NCBI GenBank assembly: GCA_028274465.1
Contig: CM051457.1
Coordinates: 28,183,313 to 28,247,312, forward strand
DNA length: 64,000 bases
From: Plantago ovata
Lineage: Eukaryota > Streptophyta > Magnoliopsida > Lamiales > Plantaginaceae
Reading direction: 5' to 3'
Both the position numbers and the translations under genes were made by a program. The notes below the pieces were generated by a model, which was given only the letters and a program-made list of their open reading frames with translations, ran no database searches and was not told the origin of the DNA. The stretch's first letter is position 1. Each line of letters begins with the position of its first letter. Shown one piece after another: positions 12,488 through 24,400 of the stretch.

Positions 12488-13049
12488 TTTATTTTTCTCT
12501 TTTTAGGTTTTATTTTTTTCTTTTTTCTAAACTTAATTTAGTTCTCTCCAAGCTCTTTGGACCGTTTGTCACATACTTCCATTTGATTTCCCAATGCAAA
12601 CAGACAATTGATTGCTCACATTTTGTACACAAGGTTCAAATAAATACAACAATAGAATAATTTTGCTTCACTTTTCCCTTCAAAACCTGCCATCACAAGT
12701 AACATCTCATCTTCCTTAAATAAACCGTGTCTTTGCTTGCCACTTCTCCTTGTGCCACCTGTTGGTTGAACATTCCATTCCATCCACATACCTCTAATCC
12801 CTTTCTCATCTGCAAGTAATAATTTGATGCAATATTGACTTCATTTCATTTTTCACACATGACTCACTACTCATTTGATGTAACATGAAAGCAGCATAAC
12901 TCATAAGTCAATGGCTAATAAGTTTGACTCTAGACTAGTAGAGGAAAAAGGATCCAGTCTTTAATGGATTGCTGCTTATCAGAGCAGAATTTTCTGAATC
13001 TTGGCCCTTTAGAGATAAACACATGCTAAAGATATAGCATCTCTATCTC

Positions 13050-13057
13050 TATATAAG
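13050..13057 (+). promoter_or_regulatory. TATA box of the ureide permease gene
   Basis: TATATAAG, preceded by CTCTATCTC. It is 216 bases before the start codon at 13273, implying transcription start near 13080 and a leader of about 190 bases. Confidence 0.6.
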
Positions 13058-13272
13058 CTTTGCCCTCTCATATATTCCTTACTACAAAGCTAGCTACTAC
13101 TTCACTTTATAGTTGGTTTGCATTTGGATTGCTTAGAACTTGTTGCAAATTATCTTGATGACATTTAAACTAAAGTAGGTCTTTTTACTCTTAAGTCATT
13201 ATATCTGGTGTCATATACCAGACAGAGAGCAAGTTTGGTTGATAGGAACTCTGTTGAAACACTTGAAAAAAA

Positions 13273-15553
13273 ATGTATCTTGTGGAGGGTAAAGGTGCAG
13301 CCATGGCTTGTATGTTGCTTGCACTAGTATGTTTGGGCACATGGCCTGCCATTTTAGGCCAGATGGAACGGCGTGGCAGGCTACCGCAACACACATATCT
13401 TGATTATTCGTTTGCGAATTTCTTGGTTGCTGTTGTGATTGCCTTGACAGTGGGTCAGATTGGCGATGGCAAGCCGGGTATGCCGAATTTCATTGCTCAG
13501 CTTTCTCAGGTAAAATCTGTTTGTTGATGCTTACTGTTGGTTGCTTTCTTGAAGTATTTACATGCCTGCTGTTTGCTGGTTAATAACTTAATACTTATTT
13601 GTAGCAGAAGGGTTAAACTGCATTCTGCTTCTATTCGGCTTTAGTTTAGTATTTTCAGTTATCAGAATTCAGAATCATATGTGAACAGATATATAGACTA
13701 GTGACCTTTGCATTGAATAGATATTTTGAAATGTCTAAATGAGCAGGTCCTGTATGACTGATCTCATGAATCTTGGCTTCTCAATCTGCATTAACTGTAA
13801 CAAACATTCACTGATAATGTATTTCAACAAACCATTAGTCGCAAGCTATATGTGGAACTTGAAGTCTTGAACTAAAGAGTGCTCATGCATGTGCTACTTT
13901 GTACATTGATCATTTCAGGACAATTGGCCTGGTATTTTGTTTGCCATGGCTGGAGGAGTGTTTCTCGGCTTAGGGAATTTGTTAACGCAATACGCGTTGG
14001 CCTTAGTTGGGCTGTCGCTGACAGAGGTCATCACTTGCAGCATGGCTGTGGTTTTAGGTAACCACTGTACTCTTCTTGAACTGATAGTTAACATTCGATG
14101 AGTCATGATCTTAGCAAATGTGGCATTATATAAACTTGCAGGAACAACAATGAACTATTTTCTGGATGATAAGATCAATAGTGCTAAAATCCTTTTTCCT
14201 GGAGTTGGATGTTTCCTAGTTGCAGTTTGTCTTGGATCGGCTGTTCACTCTTCTAATGCAGCTGACAATGCAGCAAAACTTGAAAAGCTAGCAGACAATA
14301 CTAATGATGGTGCACGGTACATGTCCTCGTCTAGTTTTTTTTCCTTCTTTCTCCGCTTTAAATGTCACTTCCAGAAATACAGTGAGGATCTGTTTTGCAG
14401 GGAAATGGCGCTATCAGACTATAAAGCTACAGCTTCATTTAGTGGTACATGATCACTGGTTCTTGTTTTCTCCTTTTCTAATTACAGTATCATTACATGT
14501 TCATCTGTAGGCATTTCAAGGCTAGCTAAATCTGTGCATAATGTATATTTGCTTATCGTAGATGGCACGAAGGACCTGGAAGACGGAACTAAGACCAAAG
14601 CCAAAGTCGGAACAGCTGAGTATCTACTAGAACTTGAGGACAATAGAGCAATTAAGGTCAGACATACTTTCTTTGTTAAACCTGTGCGCTTCTTTGAACA
14701 TATATATATATTCCATTGAATAATGAAATGTACGTGTTAAGTCGATGATTGTGTCAAACAGGTACTTGGCAAGAGCATCTGGTTAGGACTAAGCATAACG
14801 TTCTTGGCTGGCGCGTGTTACTCTCTCTTCTCACCAGCTTTTAACTTGGCTACGAATGATCAATGGCATATGTTAACCAACGGGGTTCCTCACTTGGTTG
14901 TTTATACAGCGTTTTTCTACTTCTCGATTTCCTTCTTTGTGGTCGCCATGATCTTGAACGTTTTGTTTCTGTACCGCCCTGTGCTCAAACTACCAAAATC
15001 ATCTCTGAGGGCATACCTTAAGGACCACAATGGAAGAAACTGGTCGATTTTGGCAGGTGTGTTGTGTGGATTAGGCAACGGCTTGCAGTTCATGGGAGGC
15101 CAGGCTGCTGGTTATGCAGCAGCAGACTGTGTTCAGGTTAGTACCTATTGTCAAGTGTCTCGATCAAACCGAAATCTTCTAAAACCAGAAAAGTAGTAGT
15201 ACTAATTTTAAAGCTGGTTCTAAGACAGTATTTGAAATTCTCAGAAGCTAAAATCTGCTTTTATAAACATAGTTTTCAGTGATTCTAGCTGCTTAAGATC
15301 AGAAGTTCAATTTACTGATAAATTTCGATTAGTAGTTATCTTGTTATGTATACAGATTGTGAGATTGGTCACGTACTGACTGATGTAAAATATGCAGGCG
15401 CTTCCTCTTGTGAGCACGTTTTGGGGCGTGCTATTCTTCGGAGAGTATCGGAGATCATCTTGGAGGACGTATATATTGCTAGCGAGCATGCTTTTCATGT
15501 TTGTAGTGGCAGTAGCATTGCTCATTGCATCATCAGGGCATCGCAAAACTTAG
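13273..15553 (+). CDS. UPS: ureide permease (7 exons, 406 aa)
   Basis: Exons: 13273-13509, 13919-14057, 14142-14316, 14401-14444, 14562-14656, 14762-15136 and 15398-15553. The protein starts MYLVEGKGAAMACMLLALVC and has about ten hydrophobic segments with a long hydrophilic central loop (residues ~150-235). UPS proteins move allantoin, uracil and other oxo-derivatives of nitrogen heterocycles into cells by proton symport at the plasma membrane. Family hallmarks visible are GTWPAILGQMERRGRLPQHTYLDYS near the start (described here in two parts, GTWPAILGQMERRG and RLPQHTYLDYS), GNLLTQYALALVGLSLTEV, and the Walker A-like AIKVLGKS (residues 228-235) at the end of the loop. The last segment starts at ALPLVSTFWG and ends near LLIASSGHRKT. 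Length fits the family (about 390-410 aa). The particular member (UPS1, UPS2 or other) cannot be decided. Confidence 0.93.
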
Positions 15554-16051
15554 CTTGCTAGCCATTTTACAAGATATCTTGACAGACCAACAATATGCAT
15601 TGCTCTGAAGTTTCAAATACTAGCTAGGTTCAAATTGGTTGTTGTAACTTCAGCATGGATGTATAGAGAAAGCGGCCAGTATCCCATTACAAACTAGCAT
15701 GGTGTATAGTCTGATCTGAATTATCTGATGCATGTACGTATATGAATAAAAAATTGTTCACAAGTGAAAAACTCAGGGATATACAAGAGCAATAAGACAT
15801 GAAAAACTTAGGTCACATACTCATGACTGCTTTGACATCTTGATAAGAAGCATTTTTCTCAATTCGACACATTACATAGTGATCGATCCCTGAAACAGCA
15901 ACACAAGTATTTTGCCGAGCTACACACATCAATGAACATCAATAAGTATTGCAGGATAAGAATAGAATATTCTAAGGCAGGTATACCCGGGCCTACATGG
16001 CCGGTTGTCATTACACCTTCAAGCTAGAATGCCAAATTCCTCGTGCACTAC
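15554..16051. other. gene-free stretch, 3' flank of the permease gene
   Basis: It contains the presumed 3' untranslated region, with AATAAAAAATTG near 15742 as a possible polyadenylation signal. No further gene was recognised. Confidence 0.4.
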
Positions 16052-16193
16052 CTGCCAGGATGTTATTAGTACAAGAGTGTATGCAGTTGCAAATTTAGAT
16101 ATCAGGCCACCCATTGCTCCGGTTAGCTGGAAAGAATTGATGCTTAATAACGGAGCAACTTTTAAAGCAAAAAATTCCGCATGTGGTGGGCGG
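16052..16193 (-). pseudogene. orphan exon-like fragment of unknown origin
   Basis: On the minus strand a pyrimidine-rich acceptor (TTATTCTTCAG) is followed by 142 bases open in one frame and then a donor, TGGCAG|GTAGTG. The peptide includes PPHAEFFALKVAPLL and GAMGGLISKFATAYTLVLIT, the latter hydrophobic enough for a membrane segment. No partner exons were found on either side. I do not recognise the family. It could be a captured or leftover exon. Confidence 0.3.
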
Positions 16194-16344
16194 CTGAAGA
16201 ATAAAGTAGGTGGGTTAATTGCAATTTTAGTCCCATAGGTTTCAATCCACTTCAATTTTGATTCTTCAAACTTTTTATATGGTTCTATACGGATACATGC
16301 GTATTGTATGCATATTGGTTCTAACTTAATTTTTATCAAAACCT

Positions 16345-16960
16345 TTGACCTGGGCCCGAGACCGTATATAGTCCGGACTGTTTTTGCTCAGTCCTAGGTC
16401 TAGGGTTCTTTTTCCAGCGGTTCTACGCAAACAAATTTTAGTAAGTTCTATATTGAATTGAAAACTTAAAATTGAACGACATGTTGAGATTGAAAATAAA
16501 ACTCGCATAGTAACGAAAGAGTTACATAAACTTGCTTATCGATCAAATCGTGTCGCAGGCGTAGTCAGGCGAGTAGAAACTGTCATAATGACTGAACAAT
16601 GTCAACGATGATGGACTAAGGAGGGAAGACGATGACCAAGATGGTTAGAACATGAAGTTATTAATGATGTTTCCTTTGTCTATTGCTATGTATAATATTT
16701 TGTTTCTTTTTCTTTTTTTCTATTAGTCTTTCACCTATTTCAGACGCACTAAGACCAGCGTTCCTATAAATAAATAATTAAAAAACATATAATGAATACT
16801 ATATAACAAATTATAATAGCATTTAATATGAGAAGTTAAAAATATAATGAAAAAACCTATATACAGTTTTCTCAAGTTTGGAAGATTGGGGAGGTGAAGA
16901 ATGATAATCCAAAAAGCTTCAAGTATACATGATGAACGATCGTTGAGCACTCACCAAATA
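16345..16960. repeat. dispersed repeat unit, copy 1
   Basis: It shares long near-identical segments with three more copies at 18.4-19.95 kb: AACAAATTTTAGTAAGTTCT, GATCAAATCGTGTCGCA, GGACTAAGGAGGGAAGACGA, CTATTAGTCTTTCACCTA and a closing CTCAAGTTTGGAA block. On the minus strand the unit has an exon-like stretch ending at a good donor (GATCG|GTAAGC-type in the later copies), but no open frame persists. Origin unknown. Confidence 0.65.
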
Positions 16961-16985
16961 ATATTTATAAATGCCAAGCTATCTC

Positions 16986-18435
16986 TAATCACACTGAACT
17001 TAGTGTAATGATAAACTAACTCGAGTATCGGTCTCTAGGGACTTAACTAGGCTGAGGTTTAATATCAATCAATTGCAATCAATCGTAATCAAGTAATATA
17101 TGTGAATGGATATAACTTTATGTAGACTAGAACTATTAAGGGCATGCAAATTAGAAAATACCAAGAGACAAGATATAATTAATCAATAAGAGAAAGATGT
17201 TGGGGTAGCGTAGTAGAATTGATAAGCTATGGATTACAACTAGCAAGCTTCACGAACATTAAACACACAGATTAGGCGCATGAGTTGACCACAAAAGTTG
17301 TCTCTACTTTTATATTCGAAGATAGGGTATTAATAATGCTAATTGTACGGATCTAATAGTATGAGGTAACCACAAGGGCTGTCACCACCTTGTAATTCAA
17401 AGATATAGAATGAGCTACTTCACATCTTACATGATAATTCATGAACAACAAGCATAATCATAATCCAAGCTATCAATTCTACATTCTACCACCAACACGC
17501 GTGAATTAGCTACGCATAATGAATAAGGCATAAAAAATACTCATAATCATAATAGCAATAGCAGGAAACATCATAAACATAATCAAACATCAGATTTGAA
17601 GAGAAGAAACAACTATCCAATCTGTCACTAATCGGTAGAATGGCTAAATCTCACAAATCAAGATGCATAGGATATGAATAAGGATAGAATTACGTCTCTC
17701 TTGATCAAAATCAAGTCTCCAAAGGTAGAATACTGAAAAGTAAGCACAAAAACGAGTACTAGGGTTTTTACGGAAGTGAAATTCGATATATAATGAAGAA
17801 GATATGACCTTTTAAGTAAAGACACAGAATCTGCGATATCGTAAGTGGCGGGGCACCAAAGACACTTGGCGGGGCGCGAATGTGCTCCAGATAATTTTGT
17901 CGATTCTGTTCTTCACTAAAACGTCAATTACGGGCGCATCTCTTCTTGGATCAGGGCGTGTGACCTATCATTGGAAAGTTATTTGAGTTGGCTACACGTG
18001 GGCGTTGGTTTCAAGTCAATAGGACATCATATGAATGACTGGTGATCAAAATGGCTAGACTGCACAACTTTGCACACTTGAATGACTACGAAATCTTCAC
18101 CCGAACTCCGAATTCACCACTGTCTTCGCCTCGTACAAGCTATTCTCAACATCTTATTTGTTATTCATTGGCACCAAGACTCCAATACGACCATATTTTG
18201 TACTCCTCAAGCCTCGGGGACCTCCGGTTACTTCATGGACAAGTCAAGCCTTCAAAGTAAGCTCAATTTGCACCAAAATAATCCTATTTTGCGCTATTTT
18301 CACCAAAGAGCATCCGGGGACCCTGGGACACAAAACATATCAATAGTGACTAATTCTAACTAAAATATAAGTGAAAGAACAATAAAATATCAAAAAAAGA
18401 GCCTTGATGACGGGTACTAATTTATCGTCATCAAT
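16986..18435. mobile_element. probable inserted element of unknown class, ~1.45 kb
   Basis: This block separates repeat copy 1 from copy 2 and has no counterpart in the other copies, so it was probably inserted later. Its right end carries TGATGACGGG and TCGTCATCA about 12 bases apart (18407-18435), an arrangement like the TGATGACG termini of some plant LTR elements. No second terminal repeat and no retrotransposon protein was seen, so the class stays open. Confidence 0.35.
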
Positions 18436-18832
18436 ACATACAGAACATTGTTAGTGTACTACTACTCGGTCTACTCAATCTGAATCCAAAACAAAATTGA
18501 GAAGGAAGTAAAAAAAAACACAAATTGTTGCAAAACTTACTGAATTTTTTCCTTTTTTTTTTTTTTTTTTTTTTGTACAAGATTAATTACTAATTAGTGT
18601 CACTCTTTAATCTTTCTTACGTAATTCTTACTACTTATAGCTAGTTTGAGACCTGGGGTTCTTTTAAAGTAGGTTCTACACAAACAAATTTAGTAAGTTC
18701 TGTATGAATTGAAAATCTAAAATTGAACGATAACTTGAGATTGAAAACAAAATTCGCATAGTAACGAAAGGGTAACATAAACTTGCTTACCGATCAAATC
18801 GTGTCGCAAACGCAGTTTTATGAGCAAAACAT
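18436..18832. repeat. dispersed repeat unit, copy 2 (tandem with copy 3)
   Basis: It contains ACAAATTGTTGCAAAACTTA, a long T run, GTACAAGATTAATTAC (18575) and the GATCAAATCGTGTCGCA block. The unit from the T run onward is followed directly by copy 3, with a period of 281 bases measured between the two GTACAAGATTAATTAC sites. Confidence 0.7.
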
Positions 18833-19445
18833 ACAGAATTTTTTCTTTTTGTTTTGTACAAGATTAATTACTAATTAGTGTCACTCTTTAATCTTTCTTA
18901 CGTAATTCTTACTACTTATAGTTAGTTTGAGACCTGGGGTTCTTTTAAAGTAGGTTCTACACAAACAAATTTAGTAAGTTCTGTATGAATTGAAAATCTA
19001 AAATTAAACGATAACTTGAGATTGAAAACAAAATTCGCATAGTAACGAAAGGGTAACATAAACTTCTTACCGATCAAATCGTGTCGCAAACGCAGTTTTA
19101 TGAGCAGAAACTGTCGTAATGTTGAAACATATCAACGACGATGGACTAAGGAGGGAAGACGAGGACCAAGATGTTTAGAACGGGAAGATATTAATAATGT
19201 TTCCTTTCTCGACTATACTTTGTTTTTTTTATTAGTCTTTCACCTAGTTCAGATGCACTAAGACCAACATTCCTACAAATAAAATAATTAAAGAAACACA
19301 TAATGAATACTATATGACAAATCATAAAAGCATTTAATAACAGAATTTCAAAAATATAATTAAAAAATAAATATAATATACAGTTCTCTCAAGTTTGGAA
19401 AATTGGGAAGGTGGATAAATGATAATTTAAACATATTCATGTTTA
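18833..19445. repeat. dispersed repeat unit, copy 3
   Basis: GTACAAGATTAATTAC recurs at 18856, followed by the same AGTTTGAGACCTGGGGTTC and GATCAAATCGTGTCGCA blocks. The unit then runs on through GGACTAAGGAGGGAAGACGA to the CTCAAGTTTGGAA block. It is the most complete copy. Confidence 0.7.
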
Positions 19446-19459
19446 CAGACTAGACAGAA

Positions 19460-19950
19460 CATTGTTATGTTCCAGTGTACATACTGGACACTGTACTACT
19501 ACTCAATCTACTCAACAGAATCCAAAATAAAATTCAGAAGTAAGTAAAAAAAAAAAAAAAACAAATTGTTGCAAAACTTACTGAATTTTTTGTTTTTGTT
19601 TTTTTATTTTTTTACTAGATTAACTACTAATTAGTGTCATTCTTAGATCTTTCTTACGTAATTCTTACTAGTTATAGCTAGTTTGAGGCCTAGTTTTTTT
19701 TTTAAATTAGGTCTACACAAACAAAATTTAGTAAGTTCTGTATGAATTGAAAATCTAAAATTGATCGATAACTCGAGATTGAAAACAAAACTCGCATAGT
19801 AACAAAAGAGTAACAGAAACTTGCTTACTGATCAAATCGGGTCGCAAAACGCAGTCAGACAGAAACTGTCGTAGTGATGAAAAATATCAACGACGATGGA
19901 CTGGGGAGGAAGACGATGACCAAGATGGTTAGAACTTAGAAATTAGATGG
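19460..19950. repeat. dispersed repeat unit, copy 4
   Basis: It begins at GACAGAACATTGTTA with the duplicated CTACTACTCAATCTACTCAA head and again carries ACAAATTGTTGCAAAACTTA, TTAGTAAGTTCTGTATGAA and GAAGACGATGACCAAGATGG. It is more diverged than copies 2 and 3. Confidence 0.65.
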
Positions 19951-20485
19951 AGATGTTGGGCATCACATACGTATTAGGCCCATATAAAATTATCAGTTTC
20001 TTTTCTTTTCTTTTCTTTTTCTTTTTTTTGTTTTTGTTTTTTTGTTTTTTTTAATAGGACCACTTAACAAATTAAGTCCCTAATGTTTTAATCATTACAC
20101 ATCTAGGATAAATGTGTTGATTGTTTTGGGAAAATGCATATATATATATATATATATATATTAGTCCTTTATTGTGGCTTTGGTGCAGATATAGTCCTCT
20201 ATTGTGTCACAGTGCACATTTAATCCTTTATTGTGGTAAAGAGTACACATATAGCCTCTTTACAACATAATTATTATACTAAAGTAAATTTAATAGATAA
20301 TAGAAAAAACACATCCCTAATATCTTTGGCTTTATCCCCATCTTCTCGTTTTATGGATTTTACGGATTGTCCGTGTCACAGTTACTGAAACATAAGTTTA
20401 TTGAGGGACAAACAATGCTAGACTACTACTATTATGTGGTTTATTCTTTAATGCTCAAACACAACTGTTACCTTTGTTTTATGTA
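19951..20485. other. gene-free stretch with (AT)n microsatellite and short repeats
   Basis: A pyrimidine-rich tract at about 19995-20052 and an (AT)12 run at 20138-20161 are followed by three spaced copies of a TAGTCC/TAATCC-(T)TTATTGTG motif. No gene was seen. Confidence 0.5.
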
Positions 20486-20736
20486 CTCCCTTCGTCCCAA
20501 AACAGTTGCACCGTTTTGACTTTTTGCGGTCAACAGAATTCAAGTTGGACTACAAATTACTCTTAAACTATAATAACAAATATTTTACAAAATTACATAT
20601 TGAAAGTTTAGGATGGAAAGTTTCGGAATATAATTTTGATGAATATTTTACTATTATAGTTTAAGATTAATTTGTAGTCAAATTTCATTTTGTTGACTGC
20701 AAAAAGTCAAAACGGTGCAACTGTTGACGGAGGAAG
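20486..20736. mobile_element. Stowaway-type MITE, 251 bp
   Basis: TA flanks both ends (20484-20485, 20737-20738). The left arm starts CTCCCTTCGTCCC and the right arm, reverse-complemented, starts CTTCCTCCGTC. Both then continue into ACAGTTGCACCGTTTTGACT, so the arms pair over about 45 bases. Arm identity is high, suggesting a fairly young copy. Confidence 0.88.
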
Positions 20737-21461
20737 TACTTACCTGAGGAATATTATTAGTAATATATGTTTCTCAAGACACCCTCCCACGCGACACCAC
20801 CCGCGACACCACCCAAACATACGCAAGACGCATATGTATGTTGTCTTGTGATGTTGTCCCATTTTTTATTGTTACTTTACTTTCATTGCTTCACTAAATT
20901 AAGAATAAAAAAATTGCAAGAAGATAAAATCCACCTTTCCATTTTCTATTGTATATGGATATTATTTAACTATCTTGGATGTGCCCATTTCCATTTTTTA
21001 TAATTGTATTGGTTTCTTAAATTAAAATAATATTGGATTACCATTAACTATTTATCTGGACATTTTTTTGAAAGTAACTATTTAACTGGAGTGCAAATAT
21101 AATTGATATTTGATACTTTTATAATAAGATAAATATATAAGAATATGTAAATATGTATAAAATATAAACATATTTTTATTGTATTTTGATATTTTAAATT
21201 TTATCGTTTTCCATATTCATATCGTATTTGTATTCCCTTTCGTATTCGTATGGATACTTCTTAAATTATAATTATATATTAAGTAAATCTTTTTTACAGT
21301 TTTTTGTCCCAAAATATAGTTACCACCCCACACTCCTCACTACAATTTTGCAGTTAATAATCCCACATGATGATTTTGTAGTTAAGTAAATCTTTTCAGT
21401 ACTATACCACATTGTTCTTCTAAATTCAAGGGTACCTGGTGGTACAAGAGTTAGACTAATA
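20737..21461. other. AT-rich intergenic stretch
   Basis: No gene, RNA or bounded repeat was recognised. A short open frame at 20767-21003 has no family signature. Confidence 0.4.
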
Positions 21462-21470
21462 GGGAAAAAT

Positions 21471-24400
21471 GCTAAAGTCTATGGGGAGGCCAGTCTTTCC
21501 TAAAAATATGGAAAGGCCTGGTTTTACTAAAAATTCGCTGGTTTTCCCAAAACTCGCTGGTTTTGAGATTAAACCGACCGACCGACCGAGTTTTTACGCA
21601 AACTCGGTTTTCTTAATAGAATAAATATAACCATCCACCCACAAAACACACAATTCAGCGTTTACTGTGTGAAATCCATTTTTTCTCTCTGCAAATTCCC
21701 GTCTTCTTCTTCGGCTTCCGAATCTCAAACTTTCCCGATCAATGGATGAAACAAGCCGATTGTTCTCCTTTTTTCTTCGTTTCGGCTACCTTTGTGTTGG
21801 ATTTAGTATTCTCAATATGTTTTGTGAGATCTAGAGTTTCGAATTTGATTTCTTCTCAGATCTGATTTCACAAATCTAGGGGTTCTAATTTGAAGCATAA
21901 TGAAGAGGATCGGAAGGATTTTTTCGGTGTTCCAGACACTGCTAATCCGTTGAAGTAGTTTTCAAGATGGAGAGTTGATTCTTCCAGTAAAGGTATGTTA
22001 GTTTAGTTGTTAATTTTGATATTGTGAATCTGTTTTTTGTTGTGCTTTGAAGTGTTTGTGGATGTATTCATTCTATTATATGCTCTGTTTGTGTGATGTT
22101 ATGGTTCAGGTGTTTGCAATGTGTTTTTGGTTTCTGAGCTTGTTTGTGTTTCTGATAATTTAGTATTCACGCTGCTTTTTTTTTTTTGTAATATTTTAAA
22201 TGTTGCTTTAAATTGTGTTATGCTTTTTAAGGGATACTTTTATGTTTTTAAGGCATATTGTTAACAGTTAAGGGTTATGTGATGTTTATGCTTTCGTAAT
22301 TGTGGTGTTGTTAGTTTCATAAGTCGTTTTATGATTTTAAGTGTGTCTGTTATGATTTTAAGGGTGTGTAATGTTATGGTACGTTAGTTTTGTAACTGAA
22401 GGAGTGAAGGTGTATTGTTATGGTTAAAGGGATCTTGTTATACTTTTAAGGGGTTATGGAATTGATTAAGCGGGGATTTTATAGTTTTAGATGTTGATGA
22501 TATTATACTTTTAAGATCTTATGTTATGGTTTTTAAGTGGGTGTAATGTTATGCTACTTTAGTTTTGTTGCTGAAAGGGTTTCGGTGTACTCTTATGGTT
22601 TTAAGGGATCATGCTATATTTTTAAGGGGTTATATTTTTGTTTTAATGTATAATATTGTGCTTTTAAAAGTTCTGCTGATATTTTACGTTTTATTTTTTT
22701 GCAGTTGTTGATGCTTCTAATTAACGTTGTAGGGAGAGAAGATCAAAGAAGAGGCAAGCCCAAGTTTGTTGGTACAACTGCTGGTGTTTTGGATTATGAT
22801 AGAGCTGAGGACAATTGAATGAAAGATTGATAGTTGGCGAGATTGATAATTGGCGAGTTACATTAAAAGTCAACAATATTCTCAAGAAGTAGGATTTGTA
22901 ATGTTCTGGGCAAAGTGTTTATGTTGGATATTATTGAAGTAGTTTCTGATCAACAATTAGTTTTTGCCCTTTTGAACAATTAGTTCGTGTATATATTTAA
23001 GCAATGGTTTGATATAATACTATTGTATGTTCTGGTTATTGTTTTTAAACAATGATTGCTATGGTTTTAAGGGAATACATCATAGTTTTAACACGTCTTG
23101 TTACGGTTTTAGTATACAAGATGCTCCGACTGTTGGTATCATGTTGCAACTAGTATTGTTTCAGATTCTAAAGAACCGAGCAAAATTGAATAAGTGATTG
23201 AGAAAGTGCAAGTTAAGGTAAGAACCGGCAAGATTTCGAAAAAGTAGGGGTGTGTAATGTGTTTTGGCTGGACAAAGTGTGCATGTTGGATGTTATTTTG
23301 GAGTACTGTATGATTTGAACAATTAGTACTTTTAAGATAATTAGTTTGTGTATGTTTTTAAGTGGATTTAATATGCAACCATTGTATGTTTCTTATTTGT
23401 TTAGTTTTAATGAAGTTTACTTTGTCCATTAAGATCTTAACTTGAGCTCTTAGAACGATAATAGTGGGTACTTAAACCACAACTTGGATACTTAAAACCA
23501 CACCAAGGGTACTTATAGCCACACCAACTGCTACATGAAATATATAAGACCAATGCGAACTAATGTAAAATTGAATAATTCTAACATGTCAGGACTGAAA
23601 CATTCAGTCAATTGAAGTTTTAAAACTAGTATTATCAAAGCAACAAAATTACAACAAGCGTTGATGTGGTGTTTCTGATGAAAATTGAATCTGAGTCTTC
23701 GAAATTGGCTTCTTGCAAGTAAACTTGTCCGTGATCTTTGAAGCACCAAATGTGGTGTTACAACCATATGAAGTTGTATTTGGTGTTCAGGTGTTGTATG
23801 TGGTGTCAAATATTACTACATTCTGAAATGACTTGTAGTTATCCTTCATCATTCCATCTCTCTAGAAAATAGCAGTCAGTCTGGCATCTTCACCATACAT
23901 GTAGCGGTGGTAAAAGTCTGGATCTTCATCCTTTTGTTTCTGAGAAAAAAATGCATTGCTTTATTTGTTTTTTTTTTCATTTACTGCTTAAAACATACAA
24001 TGATCTATTAAAACCACAATAGTATGCCTAAAAAAAACATACCAATTGACGGACGAAATATTAACTGATATTACTAAAATTCATAGCATCAAAACTTCAA
24101 ACTACAACAACATGCCTTAAAACCATAAGTGGATGCACTAAAATCATAACAACATGACTCAAAAGCTTGACAAGTGACAACCACAATAAATCAAATATTT
24201 ACTCCTAAAACCACAACATCATGCCTAAAAACAATATCATGAGGATGTTGAAATTACATGCACTTTATTCATCAGTATGAGTATAATACGAGGTCTTAAA
24301 AGGATAACATGTTCTCGTAGAAGTATAATTATATTAAATGTTTTTAAACCAATTATAAACTAGTCGCCAATTATAAACAAACTGTAAGACCAGTTCTTAA

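Noticed and set aside
12451-12660. Open frame starting inside the tRNA-Pro gene
   Set aside because: It begins within the tRNA and runs through the T-rich terminator region. No coding evidence.
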